DNA of 64,000 bases from Yamagishiella unicocca. Taxonomy: Eukaryota; Chlorophyta; Chlorophyceae; Chlamydomonadales; Volvocaceae. The position numbers were made by a program, and so were the translations under genes. The notes below the pieces were generated by a model. It was not told where the DNA came from. It worked only from the letters and a program-made list of their open reading frames with translations, and ran no database searches. This document shows, one piece after another, positions 1 to 10,300 of this stretch. Every line of letters starts with the position of its first letter. Position 1 is the first letter of the stretch. The stretch is taken from NCBI GenBank assembly GCA_003116995.1, contig BDSL01000004.1, forward strand, positions 2,356,001 through 2,420,000. Direction: 5' to 3'.

Positions 1-3000
1 CTCCGCCGACAAGCGCTTCTGGCGGCGCTACGTGTACCTGTGGATCAAGTACGCGCTGTTCGAGGAGCTGGACGTGGGCGAGGTGGAGCGCACCCGGGAG
101 GTGTACCGGGCGGCGCTGGAGCTCATGCCGCACAAGCAGTTCACGTTTGCAAAGGTGGGGCGGGGGGGCGGGGCCGGCAGGAAGGGGTGTGTGTGTATGT
201 GTGTGTGTCTGTGTGCACAAAAAGACCCGTTTACTCGGCGTGGGAAGTGTAGTTGGCGCATTGGCTCCGGACTTGATTGCCCCTAGCGGCTCCGAAACCA
301 AACCGCTTGTCGCCGTTAAACCAACCGCCACATTGGCTCCGAAACCAAACCGCTTGTCGCGGCTAAACCACCGCACCGCACTTGCGTGTGCGCCCGCCAG
401 GTGTGGATCCTGGCCGCCAAGTTCGAGATCCGGCAGCGCAACGTGGACGGCGCCAGGCGGCTGCTGGGGCGCGCGCTGGGTCTGTGCCCCAAGGAGAAGC
501 TCTTCAAGAGCTACATCGAGCTGGAGCTGACCATGGGCAACGTGGAGCGGTGAGCGACCCGCGGGTCGGGGGCGCCTCTGGCGCCGCCCCCCACCTAAGC
601 TCTGCCTGTGCCGAAGGAAGCGTCAGGCCCCAGCGCGGGCCGTGCCGGCACGTACGGCGCTGAACGTACGACAACACTAAGAAGGCATCGACTCCCCTCG
701 CTCCTCCGCCCCCCTGCCTCTCCACCCCTCCCTCTGCTCCTCCTCCTCCTCCTCCTCGCTCCAGTTCGCCCCGCTGACGGTGTCGCCCCCCTCCCTCCTG
801 TTCCTGTCGTGTTACCTGTTTTCATGCCACCCCCCCCCCTGCCCTTCCCCCCCCTTTGCGCCCACAAAATTAGTGTCCGACGACCATGCGCCAACTATCC
901 TGTCCCGTTGCGTAAAATAAACCGGTTTTTAAACACCCCCCCCCTCCACAGCGTGCGCAAGCTGTACGAGAAGTACCTGGAGTGGCGGCCCTCCAACGTG
1001 GGCGCATGGGTGCGCTACGCCGACCTGGAGCGCAGCCTGGGGGAGACGGAGCGCTGCCGGGCGCTGTTCGAGCTAGCCATCGCACAGCCACTGCTGGACA
1101 TGCCGGAGGCGCTGTGGAAGGTGAGGCTGCTGGAGGAGGGGCGGGGTAGGGCGGGGTTTGGTAAATGGGTTTTGTAGGGCAGCAGGAGGGGAGGGGAGGG
1201 CGGTGCGTGAAGAAGGACGAGGTTTTGAGGTGGTGGGGTGGGCACCAGCGATTGTGTTTCATTGCCATACCACAACGTGTCGTAAACGCCGTCCTTCCCG
1301 CCGCCGCCACCCCACCTCACCCCACCTCACCGCACGGCCGCACTGCAATCCCTGCACCCCCCCGCACCACCACCACGATCCCCACCACCAAAAAGGCCTA
1401 CATCGATTTCGAGATCTCCGAAGGGGAGAGGGACCGCGTGCGGCTGCTGTACACCCGGCTTCTGGACCGCACCAAGCATGTCAAGGTGTGGCTGTCGTTC
1501 GCCAGGTTCGAGGCGGCGCCCATGCCGGCGGCGGCGGAGGGAGCGGACGGGTGAGTCGCCCGGGGGGTACCCATGTACACGACTCACGGGGGGGTACCCA
1601 TGTACACGACTCACGGGGGGGTACCCATGTACACGACTCACGGGGGGGTACCCATGTACACGACTCACGGGGGGGTACCCATGTACACGACTCACGGGGG
1701 GGTACCCATGTACACGATTCACGGGGGGTTTAGGCCGCGGTGGCCGGCAGTGGGAGGAATAGGCCCGCAGCGGGGCAAGGGAGGCCCCCGCCGCGGCAAG
1801 GGAGGTCCGCGGGGAATGGATGCGGACGTCTTGTGTGCTTTGAGGGGCGGCGGCGGGGGCCCCTGGCGGCGACGGTTGTTGGTTATAGGGGGGAATGACA
1901 CGTGGTGCGAGCACGGAGCCCCCGAAGCTCCTCGCCAGGCTGCCCCGGCGTCTACCCCTCGGGTGCCCCTTTCCGCATGTTCTCGTCCCAGTGCAACATG
2001 CCGTGATTGCGGCATACTCCGCTCCATGCTTCCAGCCTGATGACGGCAGCCGTGGGTGTGGGCCCAGCCAAAACACACACCCGCCCGCTCGCTTGCCGGG
2101 ATTTCCTTTATACTAAATTGTTGTGACTTCGTCGTTATTTGTTTGGTAACACCCCGCCCCCTTCCCCCAACCCTCCTCCCCCCCCATACACACACACCAG
2201 GCAGCAGCCGGCGCCCACCGATGGCCCCGAATCTGCGGCCGCGCGCGCTGCGCGGGCCCGCAGCGTGTACGACCAGGCGTTCCGTACAGTGCGTGACGTG
2301 GCACCGGGCTCCAAGGAGGAGGCGGTGATGCTGCTGGAGGCGTGGAAGGCGTTCGAGCTGGAGCAGGAGTGGAGGTGGGGGAGGGGTCGGCGGGCGCGGG
2401 GACCGGGGGGGCGCAGGTAGGAAGTACGGTGGCGTGACGCCATGCTGGTTCGGGCTGGGCAGTAGCGCGGCGCGAGCTGCTACTGCCGGCAAGCAACCAG
2501 GCCTCCGGCCCCCTCATGCAATTGCATCCTCGGGCTGCTGTCAGCCTTGACGCATCGTCCCCCTCCAAGCAACAGCCGTCTTGTTTAGCAGGCTGGCTGC
2601 AACTCTGCGCCCGCGCCCCTGACTCAACCCTTTCCCCCCTCCCTGTAGCTCCCCTGCCGACCGCGCGGATCGGGTGGCTGACGTGGAGAAGAAGATGCCC
2701 CGGCGGGTCAAGCGCAAGCGGACGGTCACCACGGAGGACGGGCACGAGGTGGGGCGGCGGGAGGGGTTCGCGGGAGGGGAGGGAAGGGGAGGGGAGGGAG
2801 CGAGGAAACGACGGCAGGGTGGAGTGGGTCGGAGAGATGGAGATCTCGGGTCTGCTTCGCAGCCGTCGTCTGCACGTGGCACCCAGTCGCTGCCCGGGAG
2901 GTGCTTACCCACCAGTCATCTTTCGCCCTGCTGCTGTAGCCTCCTTACCGTGTATCCCCTCTCCCCCCCTCCATCCTTGTCCCCGGTTTTTATGCCACCT

Positions 3001-3829
3001 CCATCCTTATCCCCGGTTTTTATGCCCCCCCCCTTGTCCCAACTACATTTCCCCAGTCGCGTTACCGGTTCTTTAATTGTAACCCCCCTTGTCCCCGGCG
3101 TTTGCGGCACAGGTCGGCCAGGAGGAGTACTACGACTACATCTTTCCGGAGGAGGGCGCCGCCGCACCCGGCCTCAAGCTGCTGGAGGCGGCGTACCGCT
3201 GGAAGCGCCAGCGGCAGGGGGCGGCCCTGGGGGGCAGCGGCAGGGGCGCGGAGGAGAACGGAGGCGGAGGGGGCCCGTCGGCGGCGGAGGCCGCGGCGGC
3301 GTTCATGGCACGACTGGGCGGCGGAGGCGGTGGGGAGGGTGACGGTGTCGACGGCGAGATGGTCGACCGGCCGGCGAGGCAGGAGGAGGCGGCGGAGGAG
3401 GGGAAGGCGGCGGAGGAGGGAGGGGAGGAAGGCAAGGAGGGCGGGGGCGGTGTGGCGGGTGGTCACAGCGACGGGGGGGATGCAGGGGTGCAACCGCGGC
3501 ATGGTGAGGAGGGGGGCGGTGGGGAGGCAAGGGAGGGCGGGCGCGGGGAGGGGGAGGAAGGCGGAGGCGGCCGTGGGGGGTCGGAGGGGGCGCAGGGGCA
3601 GGATGGCGGAGGCGAGGGGGAGAAGGGGGAGGAGGAGCGGAGGCTGGGAGGGGGAGGAGAGGAGGGGGAGGAGGCGGAGGCGGCCGGCGGGCGCGGGTCG
3701 GGGCGCAGGGGCGGCAGGCGGAGGGGCGGGGACGAGGAGCGGCAGGAGGACGCGAGCGGCGAGGCTGCGGAAGGGGACCGGCGGGCGGGTGCGAAACGGG
3801 TCCGGGCTGGAAGCGAAGCGAGCGATTAG
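1..3829 (+). CDS. CRNKL1: Crooked-neck/Clf1-like pre-mRNA splicing factor, 3' part (HAT repeats), 5' end outside window
   Basis: Crooked-neck proteins are TPR-like HAT-repeat scaffolds of the Prp19-associated spliceosome core in the nucleus. I read seven exons: 1-154, 401-549, 952-1120, 1396-1550, 2201-2374, 2649-2748 and 3113-3829. All introns are GT-AG and phases agree, giving 538 residues after the missing N-terminus. HAT signatures are visible: [65 protein letters not shown] and [10 protein letters not shown]. Then come the family's C-terminal marks [19 protein letters not shown] and [11 protein letters not shown]. After these, the last exon continues for about 190 residues of Gly/Glu/Arg-rich low-complexity sequence, longer than usual for the family, to a TAG at 3827. 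The donor of exon 5 has an alternative GT four bases earlier in a similar context. Identity is firm; the acidic tail is read from one open frame without independent support. Confidence 0.9.
183..395. repeat. Intron repeats: GT microsatellite and a direct duplication
   Basis: The first intron of the crooked-neck gene holds a GT-rich microsatellite at about 187-215, then two copies of a roughly 50-bp unit beginning GGCTCCGAAACCAAACCGC (at about 288 and 335). Confidence 0.7.
1563..1729. repeat. 26-bp minisatellite, just over six copies, in intron 4 of the crooked-neck gene
   Basis: The unit begins GGGGGGTACCCATGTACACG and is repeated head to tail with almost no variation; only the last copy has a C-to-T change (GATTC for GACTC). 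It lies a few bases after the exon 4 donor, within spliced-out sequence. Confidence 0.9.
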
Positions 3830-4206
3830 TGGGCATGGTGGCTGCGGTGGACGGTGCGTGGACGTGCAAGGAGCTGGGGTACGTGTGTTGTGGCGTTGTG
3901 GCCCACGTCATTCCGCCGGCGCTGCTGGCGTTCTGGTGGGCCGGCGGTGCACGCGGTCGGTCCTAGCGCGCCTCGTTGCTGCACCTTTGCCGTTTCGGAT
4001 ATACGGTAATCGCCTCAGGCAGCTGCCGCCACCGAGCTGCATCCGGCGGGAAGGATCTGGAAGGTCGCCTGTTTAAGCATCCGAATCCACGCCCCCGAGT
4101 TTTTGTACGGCGCTTGTCTACGTGTCATGCGCCTTGGAAATGCTCCACGGAACGCTGCGCAGTGTCACCCCTCGCGGTGGTCGCGCCCCAGTTACTACAT
4201 ATGTCG

Positions 4207-4211
4207 TGTAA
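4207..4211 (+). terminator. TGTAA polyadenylation signal, crooked-neck gene
   Basis: TGTAA is the usual volvocine poly(A) signal. This one lies about 380 nt after the stop codon and is the first on this strand. Assigned by position and motif only. Confidence 0.5.
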
Positions 4212-4919
4212 CCGGTCTAAATGCCACCCCCCCTGCACGCCCGTGGTCTCGGCTCGTGCAGTGTCGTACTGGTCTGACATTACGGCCGCATGGTGAACAC
4301 CGCTGCTCATTTTTTGGATCATTATGTGGCTCTCAGGCTGGACCGTTGCGAACGTAAACCGAAAACAGACGCTGGCGATTGTGGCTTCGCCGCTGGCTGG
4401 CTGACCTAGCGACCCGGGCACCCTGGCCATACTTAGGCGGCCGCAACGTCTCATCCCAGACTACATCGTGGCCCCTTTAACTGCAGGCCACGGTCGCATG
4501 CTCGGGGCGCAGTCGAGGGTCCGGCCGTGGGTATGGGCGCAGTCGAAGCTTCGCGCCTCATGGCCGTTACAGCGGCGGCAAAATACGTTTCACACTCCTC
4601 CATGCATCCTGGTGGCCGCCGCGGTCCACCAGGAGCCGCGTGCAGTGATGTCACCACCCAGCTGCTCGCCGCGGTGGTCCACCCCAACCCCAGGCGCCTC
4701 CTCCTCCTCCACCTCCACGTCCTTCCCTTCCGGTCTTGTTCCCCTCCCCGTCCTCTCTCACTGGACGTAGCTCGCTGCGGGGCGGGTGCGGAGTGGGCAG
4801 CGCGCAGCGAGGACAAGTTAGGGCGAGGATCAGTAAGGGCGAGGATCAGTCGGCGTACGTCGAGGGGCCTCGCTTGCTAGGAGCCGAACGTGTTAACAAG
4901 ATCCTTCGTGAGCGTCCCC
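4212..4919. other. Intergenic region, no supported gene
   Basis: Convergent spacer between the crooked-neck gene (+) and SPC3 (-). Short open frames exist on both strands, but none shows a recognisable domain. It probably contains the two 3' ends. Confidence 0.5.
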
Positions 4920-5035
4920 ATGGATGAAGTACATGGATGAAGTACATGGACGAAGTACATGGATGATGAAGTACATGGATGAAGCACATGGATGAAGTAC
5001 ATGGATAAAGTACATGGATGAAGTACACGGATGGC
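4920..5035. repeat. 13-bp minisatellite, about nine copies
   Basis: The unit ATGGATGAAGTAC is repeated with scattered substitutions and one 3-bp expansion (GGATGATGAAG). It lies just beyond the SPC3 stop codon, probably in or near its 3' UTR. Confidence 0.85.
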
Positions 5036-5169
5036 GGCACACAGCCCAGCCCATACGGCACTGTCGGTGATGTCTGGCAGTTGGCGATAAACCGCGCGCA
5101 CCTAACCCGGGCTCCTCCCCGCTTCTGTACTGCCCCACCACCGCCCCCCCTCACTCCCAATACGCACAC

Positions 5170-6560
5170 CTAGTCGCGCACTCCCCAACCAACCGGACCA
5201 CCAACACCACCATCTGCGCGCGCCCCCCACCCCGCGCCCCACCACCGCCCCCCCCCTCACCCTCACCTGGCAGTGACCCCGCAGGTGTCGACCGTTGCTG
5301 CGTGTACATGCGGCCTGGGAGGGGCGGCAAGGCGAGCCGGTTGAGGACTAGCGGCCAGGTCATGACCCACACGGCGGACTAGCGGCCAGGTCATAACCCA
5401 CACGGCGGACTAGCGGCCAGGTCATGACCCACACGGCGGACTGCCCGGGGTAAGTGCAGGGCAGCCACACGCGCGCCTGCCTCGCCCCCTCGTCTCATCC
5501 CGCGGCACCACCCCGCTTCGCGCATCAACGTGGCAGCTGCTATGGGGCATCAGCATGGCAGCTTCACTGCGCCAGCAAAGGGAGAAGGGCGCCAAGGAGA
5601 GGAGGAGGATGGGAGGCCGCCTGCCTAGCTGCTGCGCGCTGCGTGAGTACTCGCTGCTCGCTGCCCGTGTACCCTCTGTATCCGGCTCGCGCCCTCTGGT
5701 ACTCACCGACCCGCGGCATGACGCACCACACCACCGTGAGGTTGATCGGGCGGCTGCGCAGGTTGCGCCCCGTGTCGATGAAGGCGTACTTGGTCTTGTG
5801 GTTGCTCAGTCGGATGACCGCCTTGTCCTGGGGGGCGACGGAGGGAGGGAGGGAGGGAGGGAGGGAGGGAACTGCGGTGGGCGGGTACGGGCTGTCAGAT
5901 GACGGCAGAATCCCACCTGAATAGTGCTACCTTGCAAGCGTCACAATCTCGGGGGCACGAACTACCCGACGATGGCCCCCTGCAACAGGGCGGCATCAAT
6001 GCCCGCCCTCCCCCCCCCGAATCCTCGAATCCCCCCCCGACAGCCCACACCCGCTGTCTGTCTGCTTGCCTTCTGCTGGACGATGTGGTCCCACAGCACG
6101 ATTTGGTTAATCCTGTTCTCCACTGTCTCATATTCCGCTTGTACGTAGACAAAAAGCTGCTTTGTGTTCCAGCTGAAAATGCTACGCAGATCCGCGTCAA
6201 GGTCGAAAGTCACCACAGCCTGCATCAGCAAAGGAATCACCCTTGTTGGAGCTCTATATTACATACTGTAAATCTAGGGCACGAAGGGCCTTGACAAACT
6301 ATTAACGCACATGCTCCTTTCCGCCATGGTGCTGTACCAGGCGCCGCACTTCCCGCAGGCCAACCTTGACCATCGGGTTTGTTTGATGCAAGAGATCTGC
6401 GATTATGAAGAGCGTGGGTTTATCTCCTCCGGAGCTGCACCTCGTCGGCAGCGATCCACAACCCCGCCTCGCCTGTTCCAGTTATTACTAGACATAACAA
6501 CGCTGCAACTGTCCCGAAAAATGTCAACGCCGTGTTTGCTCGCGTCCAGATCGAATGCAT
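5170..6560 (-). CDS. SPC3: Signal peptidase complex subunit 3 (SPC22/23 family)
   Basis: Subunit of the ER signal peptidase that removes signal peptides from secreted proteins. Six exons in reverse order: 6560-6473, 6396-6311, 6219-6070, 5827-5707, 5314-5267 and 5213-5170. Phases agree and give 178 residues, the usual family length. The N-terminus (MHSIWTRANTALTF) leads into one membrane helix at about residues 10-30, as expected for a type II membrane protein. The lumenal domain follows, with NPMVKVGLREVRRL, SWNTKQLFVYVQAEYET, NQIVLWDHIV, KYAFIDTGRNLRSRPINLTV and VVWCVMPRVGRMY. Introns 1 and 3 begin with GC rather than GT (CAG/GCGAGG and AAG/GCAAGC); these choices restore the expected protein exactly. 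The last exon, ending in ...WGVRD, is inferred from phase and the expected SLPD sequence and is the least certain. It lies in tandem with the F-box gene upstream. Confidence 0.88.
5346..5442. repeat. 31-bp tandem repeat, three copies, in SPC3 intron 4
   Basis: The unit starts GACTAGCGGCCAGGTCAT and recurs at 5346, 5377 and 5408, with one substitution in copy 2. It lies between exons 4 and 5 of SPC3. Confidence 0.85.
5839..5870. repeat. GGGA microsatellite next to the SPC3 exon 4 acceptor
   Basis: About seven GGGA units on the + strand (TCCC on the coding strand). They form a pyrimidine-rich tract just upstream of the acceptor of a GC-AG intron and may serve as its polypyrimidine tract. Confidence 0.7.
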
Positions 6561-7303
6561 TGTGTCCTTTACGAGGCAAACTATTCCAAGAAAACTATCC
6601 CACGACGCTAGCAGAGTTTAGGAATTCGAGGTCACACAGCAAAGCGGTAATATAACAATGTTAAATTCCAAGTACGCAAGTTTCGCAGCAACGTGATGAT
6701 CAGTTTCTCCTGCTGTCGTACTGGAGGTTAACTATCCCCACACGCCCTGTTTTCTGTTTTGGCGGTGCCTCAATCGCCATACCCTTTGGGCACTCCCTCC
6801 GATTAACATCGCCTTCGACGACGAGGTATGTCGCTAGAATAGTACATGTTTGGCTGCCAATTGCGTCCACAGGAGCCTCCTAATACCACGCCCGCTTCCT
6901 TTCCAAGCAGCCAAGCCTGGTCCACGTGAAACGACGGTCCACCTCGCCCTTCCCACGGCACGTGGCTTCCGTGCCCGTGCCATTTCCAAAGACGTCCTAT
7001 GTTGCAAACATCAACGCAACATGGCCGATGGATACCTGCAGCGGTGTACGACAGACCACTAGAGCAAAAGACGGCGCCGAAACGGCCGGACCCTCAACGT
7101 CTCTCCTTCCGAACCCTACGGGCCAGGCAGTCTACGCACCGCTGTGTTGCCTGGGAGCCACACGCAAGACAAAACTCAGACTCCCCCCCCCTCGGTTCCA
7201 TCCCTCTGCCCGCCTCAGCGCCCCGCCACTGCCCCCCTGCCTGCCTCGCTATAGCCCCCCTGCCTGCCTCGCCCCCCCCCCGCCACCGGCCCCCCAGCCC
7301 CGC
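6561..7303. other. Spacer between the F-box gene 3' end and the SPC3 start
   Basis: Should contain the SPC3 promoter and 5' UTR and the 3' UTR of the F-box gene (both on the minus strand). I see no clear TATA box or TGTAA signal. Open frames here (for example 6926-7654, +) are antisense shadows of the F-box gene or lack features. Confidence 0.5.
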
Positions 7304-10300
7304 TCAGACCTCAAACATGGGCAACTTGGTGACCAATCCGTCAGCGAAGCGCACGATCTTGACGTCGCGCTCCACCGGCAGCCACCACAGCCCTCCGGCC
7401 CCCGCCCCGACAGCAACCGCCCCGTCCTCCGCAGCACCACTGCGCCCCTCGTCTGCTCCAGCGGACCCGCCTCCCTCCTCCGCCCTACACTCCACCCGCG
7501 CCTCTGCTTCCCTTCCGCACGGCTCCCCCGTAGCCCCGGCAGCAGCAGCAGCAGCAGCAGCAGCGCCACCACCACCCCAACCCCGCCGCGGCAGACACGC
7601 GCTGTCCGCACCGCACCTGGCCACCATGACGTACGACAGCGCGCCGTACGGTGAGGGGCTGCCGGCGAAGCCGCGCGGCGGCAGGTCGCAGCCATCCAGC
7701 ATGAGCAGCTCCAGGGAGGGGCAGGCGGCCGCCAGCCGGGCGACCACGTCCTCTCCCAGCTGGATTCCGGGTTTCGGAGCGGAGGCGCCGGAGGGGCGGG
7801 CGGGGCAGCAGTGAGGAGGCCCGTGGGTCGACGCATAAGGGAGGGAGGAAAGAAAGGGGAGGCGGGGCCGCGAGGAGACCCATGGACCGGCATCAGGGGT
7901 ACACAAGTGTAGATGCTATGATTCCTGTTGGTCGTGGTCAACGTGAATTAATCTTGGAAAAACGGGGGTTTGGCCGTTTGAGGCCTGGGCCGCGCACGGC
8001 TGGGGCCCGCTCGCGAACGTCATGCGGCCAGCCGCCCACCTGGCAGCAGTGGCGCAGCCGCAGGTTACGCAGCCCGGTGCATCCCGTCAGCCAGCGGAGC
8101 AGCGAGCCGGCCGTGAAAGCGCCGAGCCCCCGGCGCGCCACGCCGCACTTGCACTCGCTCCCATGTGGTGGTCGCAGCAGCCCCTCGCCGTCGCCGTCGC
8201 CGGCGCCGGCGCCAGTGCACGCCGGGTCGTAACCGCAGCCCTCCAGTCGTACATGTCGTACGTCGGTGCAGGTGCGCCGCAGGTGCCGCAGGAAGGCGTC
8301 GGACAGCCGCGGGAGGCCCACAAGGGCCAGGGTGTGCAGGTGGTGCAGGGAGTGGCGGCGGTGGAGGCCGGAGCTGTTGGGCGCCCCCACCTCAGCCTGG
8401 CAGTCCTCCCGGTCACTGCTATCGCCATCGTCGCTACAGCCGCTGCCGCTGCTACTGCCGCCGCCGCCGCTACTACTGCCGCCGCCGCCGCCGCTGCATT
8501 CGGCGCCGAGAGTGGTGTCGCCGCCCGTGGCGCAAGCGCCGCCGCAGCCGGTGGCCGCCCCGTGCACGGGTCTGCCGTACAGCAACGACAGCACGTCGTC
8601 GTCGTACAGCTCCATCGGACCCCCGACCAGCCGCAGGTCCGACATGGCCCACCGAGCCACGCAACCGCCCGCCGGCCCTGCGCCGGTGCCCTCACACGTG
8701 CCCTCACTCACTGCCCCCGCGCCCTCCCCTGGCCCCGCCTCTGCCCCCGCTCCTACCTTCACCCCTGCTCCAGCCCCTATCTTCACCCCTGCTCCAGCCC
8801 CTGCTCCCGCCCCTGCCCCCAACCCGGCGCCTGCGTCCCCGTGCGGGTGCTGAGGCAGCCAGCCCAGGGGCCGCAGCATCCCCTCGCGACAGAAGGGCCC
8901 TACGCAGTCGATGACGTGGAGCACGTGCATCCTGGCACAGGCTGCCAGCACGGCCCCGACCCCCTCCCCCGACACGGCGCACAGCGTCAGCCGCAGCTCC
9001 GCCAGGTGTGGACACGCCGCCGCCACCGCCGCCAGCCCCGCATCACCCACATTGGCGCCAACCGTCAGCTCCAGAACCGTCACACACGGCGCGCTGGCGG
9101 CGCAGAGCCGCCGCACCGCGGCGCCTCCGAAACCCCAGCCGACCGACAGGCTGCGCAGGCAGCGCTGCGCGCTGCCGGCGGCGGCGGCGGCGGCGCCGCC
9201 GCCGCCGTACGACGCCGCCAGGCCGCGGCACCTAGCGACTCCCAGGTGCGTCAGGCGGGTCGCGGCGGACAGTACGACAGCGAGCTGCCCCGGGCCCAGC
9301 CCGGAAGAGCCCTCGAGGTCCAGGTGGCGAAGCCCCGACAGCGTGCGACCCATGGGTCCGAGCCCCGCACCGGGGCCTGACGTTTCCTCCACGCTGGCGC
9401 TGCAGCTGGGGCTGGCCGGCGAGTGCGATGCGGGTGACGAGGAGGGGAGGGCGGGGAAGAACCCTCGCAGGTCCAGGTCGCGGAGCCGCAGCACTGCGTG
9501 CGGGGCCAGCGGAATGGGCGCGATGGCGGGATGAGGTTGGGGTGCAGGATGAGATTGGGGTGCAGGATGAGATTGGGGTGCAGGATGAGATTGGGGTGCA
9601 GGATGAGATTGGGTGGCGATCAGGTCGTGAGTTGAGGAAAGCCCGTGGACTAGGAAGCCGTGTAGGAAACCGTTTGGTACCCACAGATTTGTGGGGGTTC
9701 GAGGGAAACCTGTACGCTCGTCGGCGCAACTCCTCTCCGCACTCCCTCCGCCCCCCCCCAGATTTGTGGGGGGGGGGGCGGAGGGAGTGCGGAGCGGAGT
9801 TGCGCCGACGAGCGAGCACAGCGCGACGGGGGTTGCACTCGTGGGTTTATTTACCCGAGCCCACCTGGACGTCATAAACGCCCCCACCGAAGCTAACCCT
9901 ACCACCCCCTCCTGCCCCCGCACCCCCGCACCCCCCCACACCACCCACCTCGCAGGCCCGTCAACCGCCCCACCGCGCCCTGCAGAGCCAGGCGGAAGTC
10001 CAGGGAGGACTGCGGAGTGACCGGCGGTACACCGCCCGCCGTCTCTACGCCAGCCGCCGGGGGCTTCCAGTCACGCGCGATGGGCGGGTGCGCGCTGCGG
10101 CGACCTCTGCCCCCGCCCTCGCCTCCTCCCGCCCTTGCCCCTGGCCTAGCCCCTCTGGTTTCGGAACCAGCAGCCCGACTGTTATCGTCATCCTCATCGT
10201 CATCGTCAGCCGGGTCGTGGCCATCAGCAGGGTGGTCTGCCCAGGCGGCGGCGGCGAGCGAGGGGGCTGCCGGGCAGCTAGAGAGGTCCAGAGTGACCAG

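Noticed and set aside
1563..1729. Possible CRISPR-like array
   Set aside because: Repeats are directly adjacent with no unique spacers; a minisatellite in a eukaryotic intron.
8022..9380. 452-codon open frame on the plus strand
   Set aside because: Antisense to the long LRR exon, which has consistent splice sites, phase and LRR motifs.
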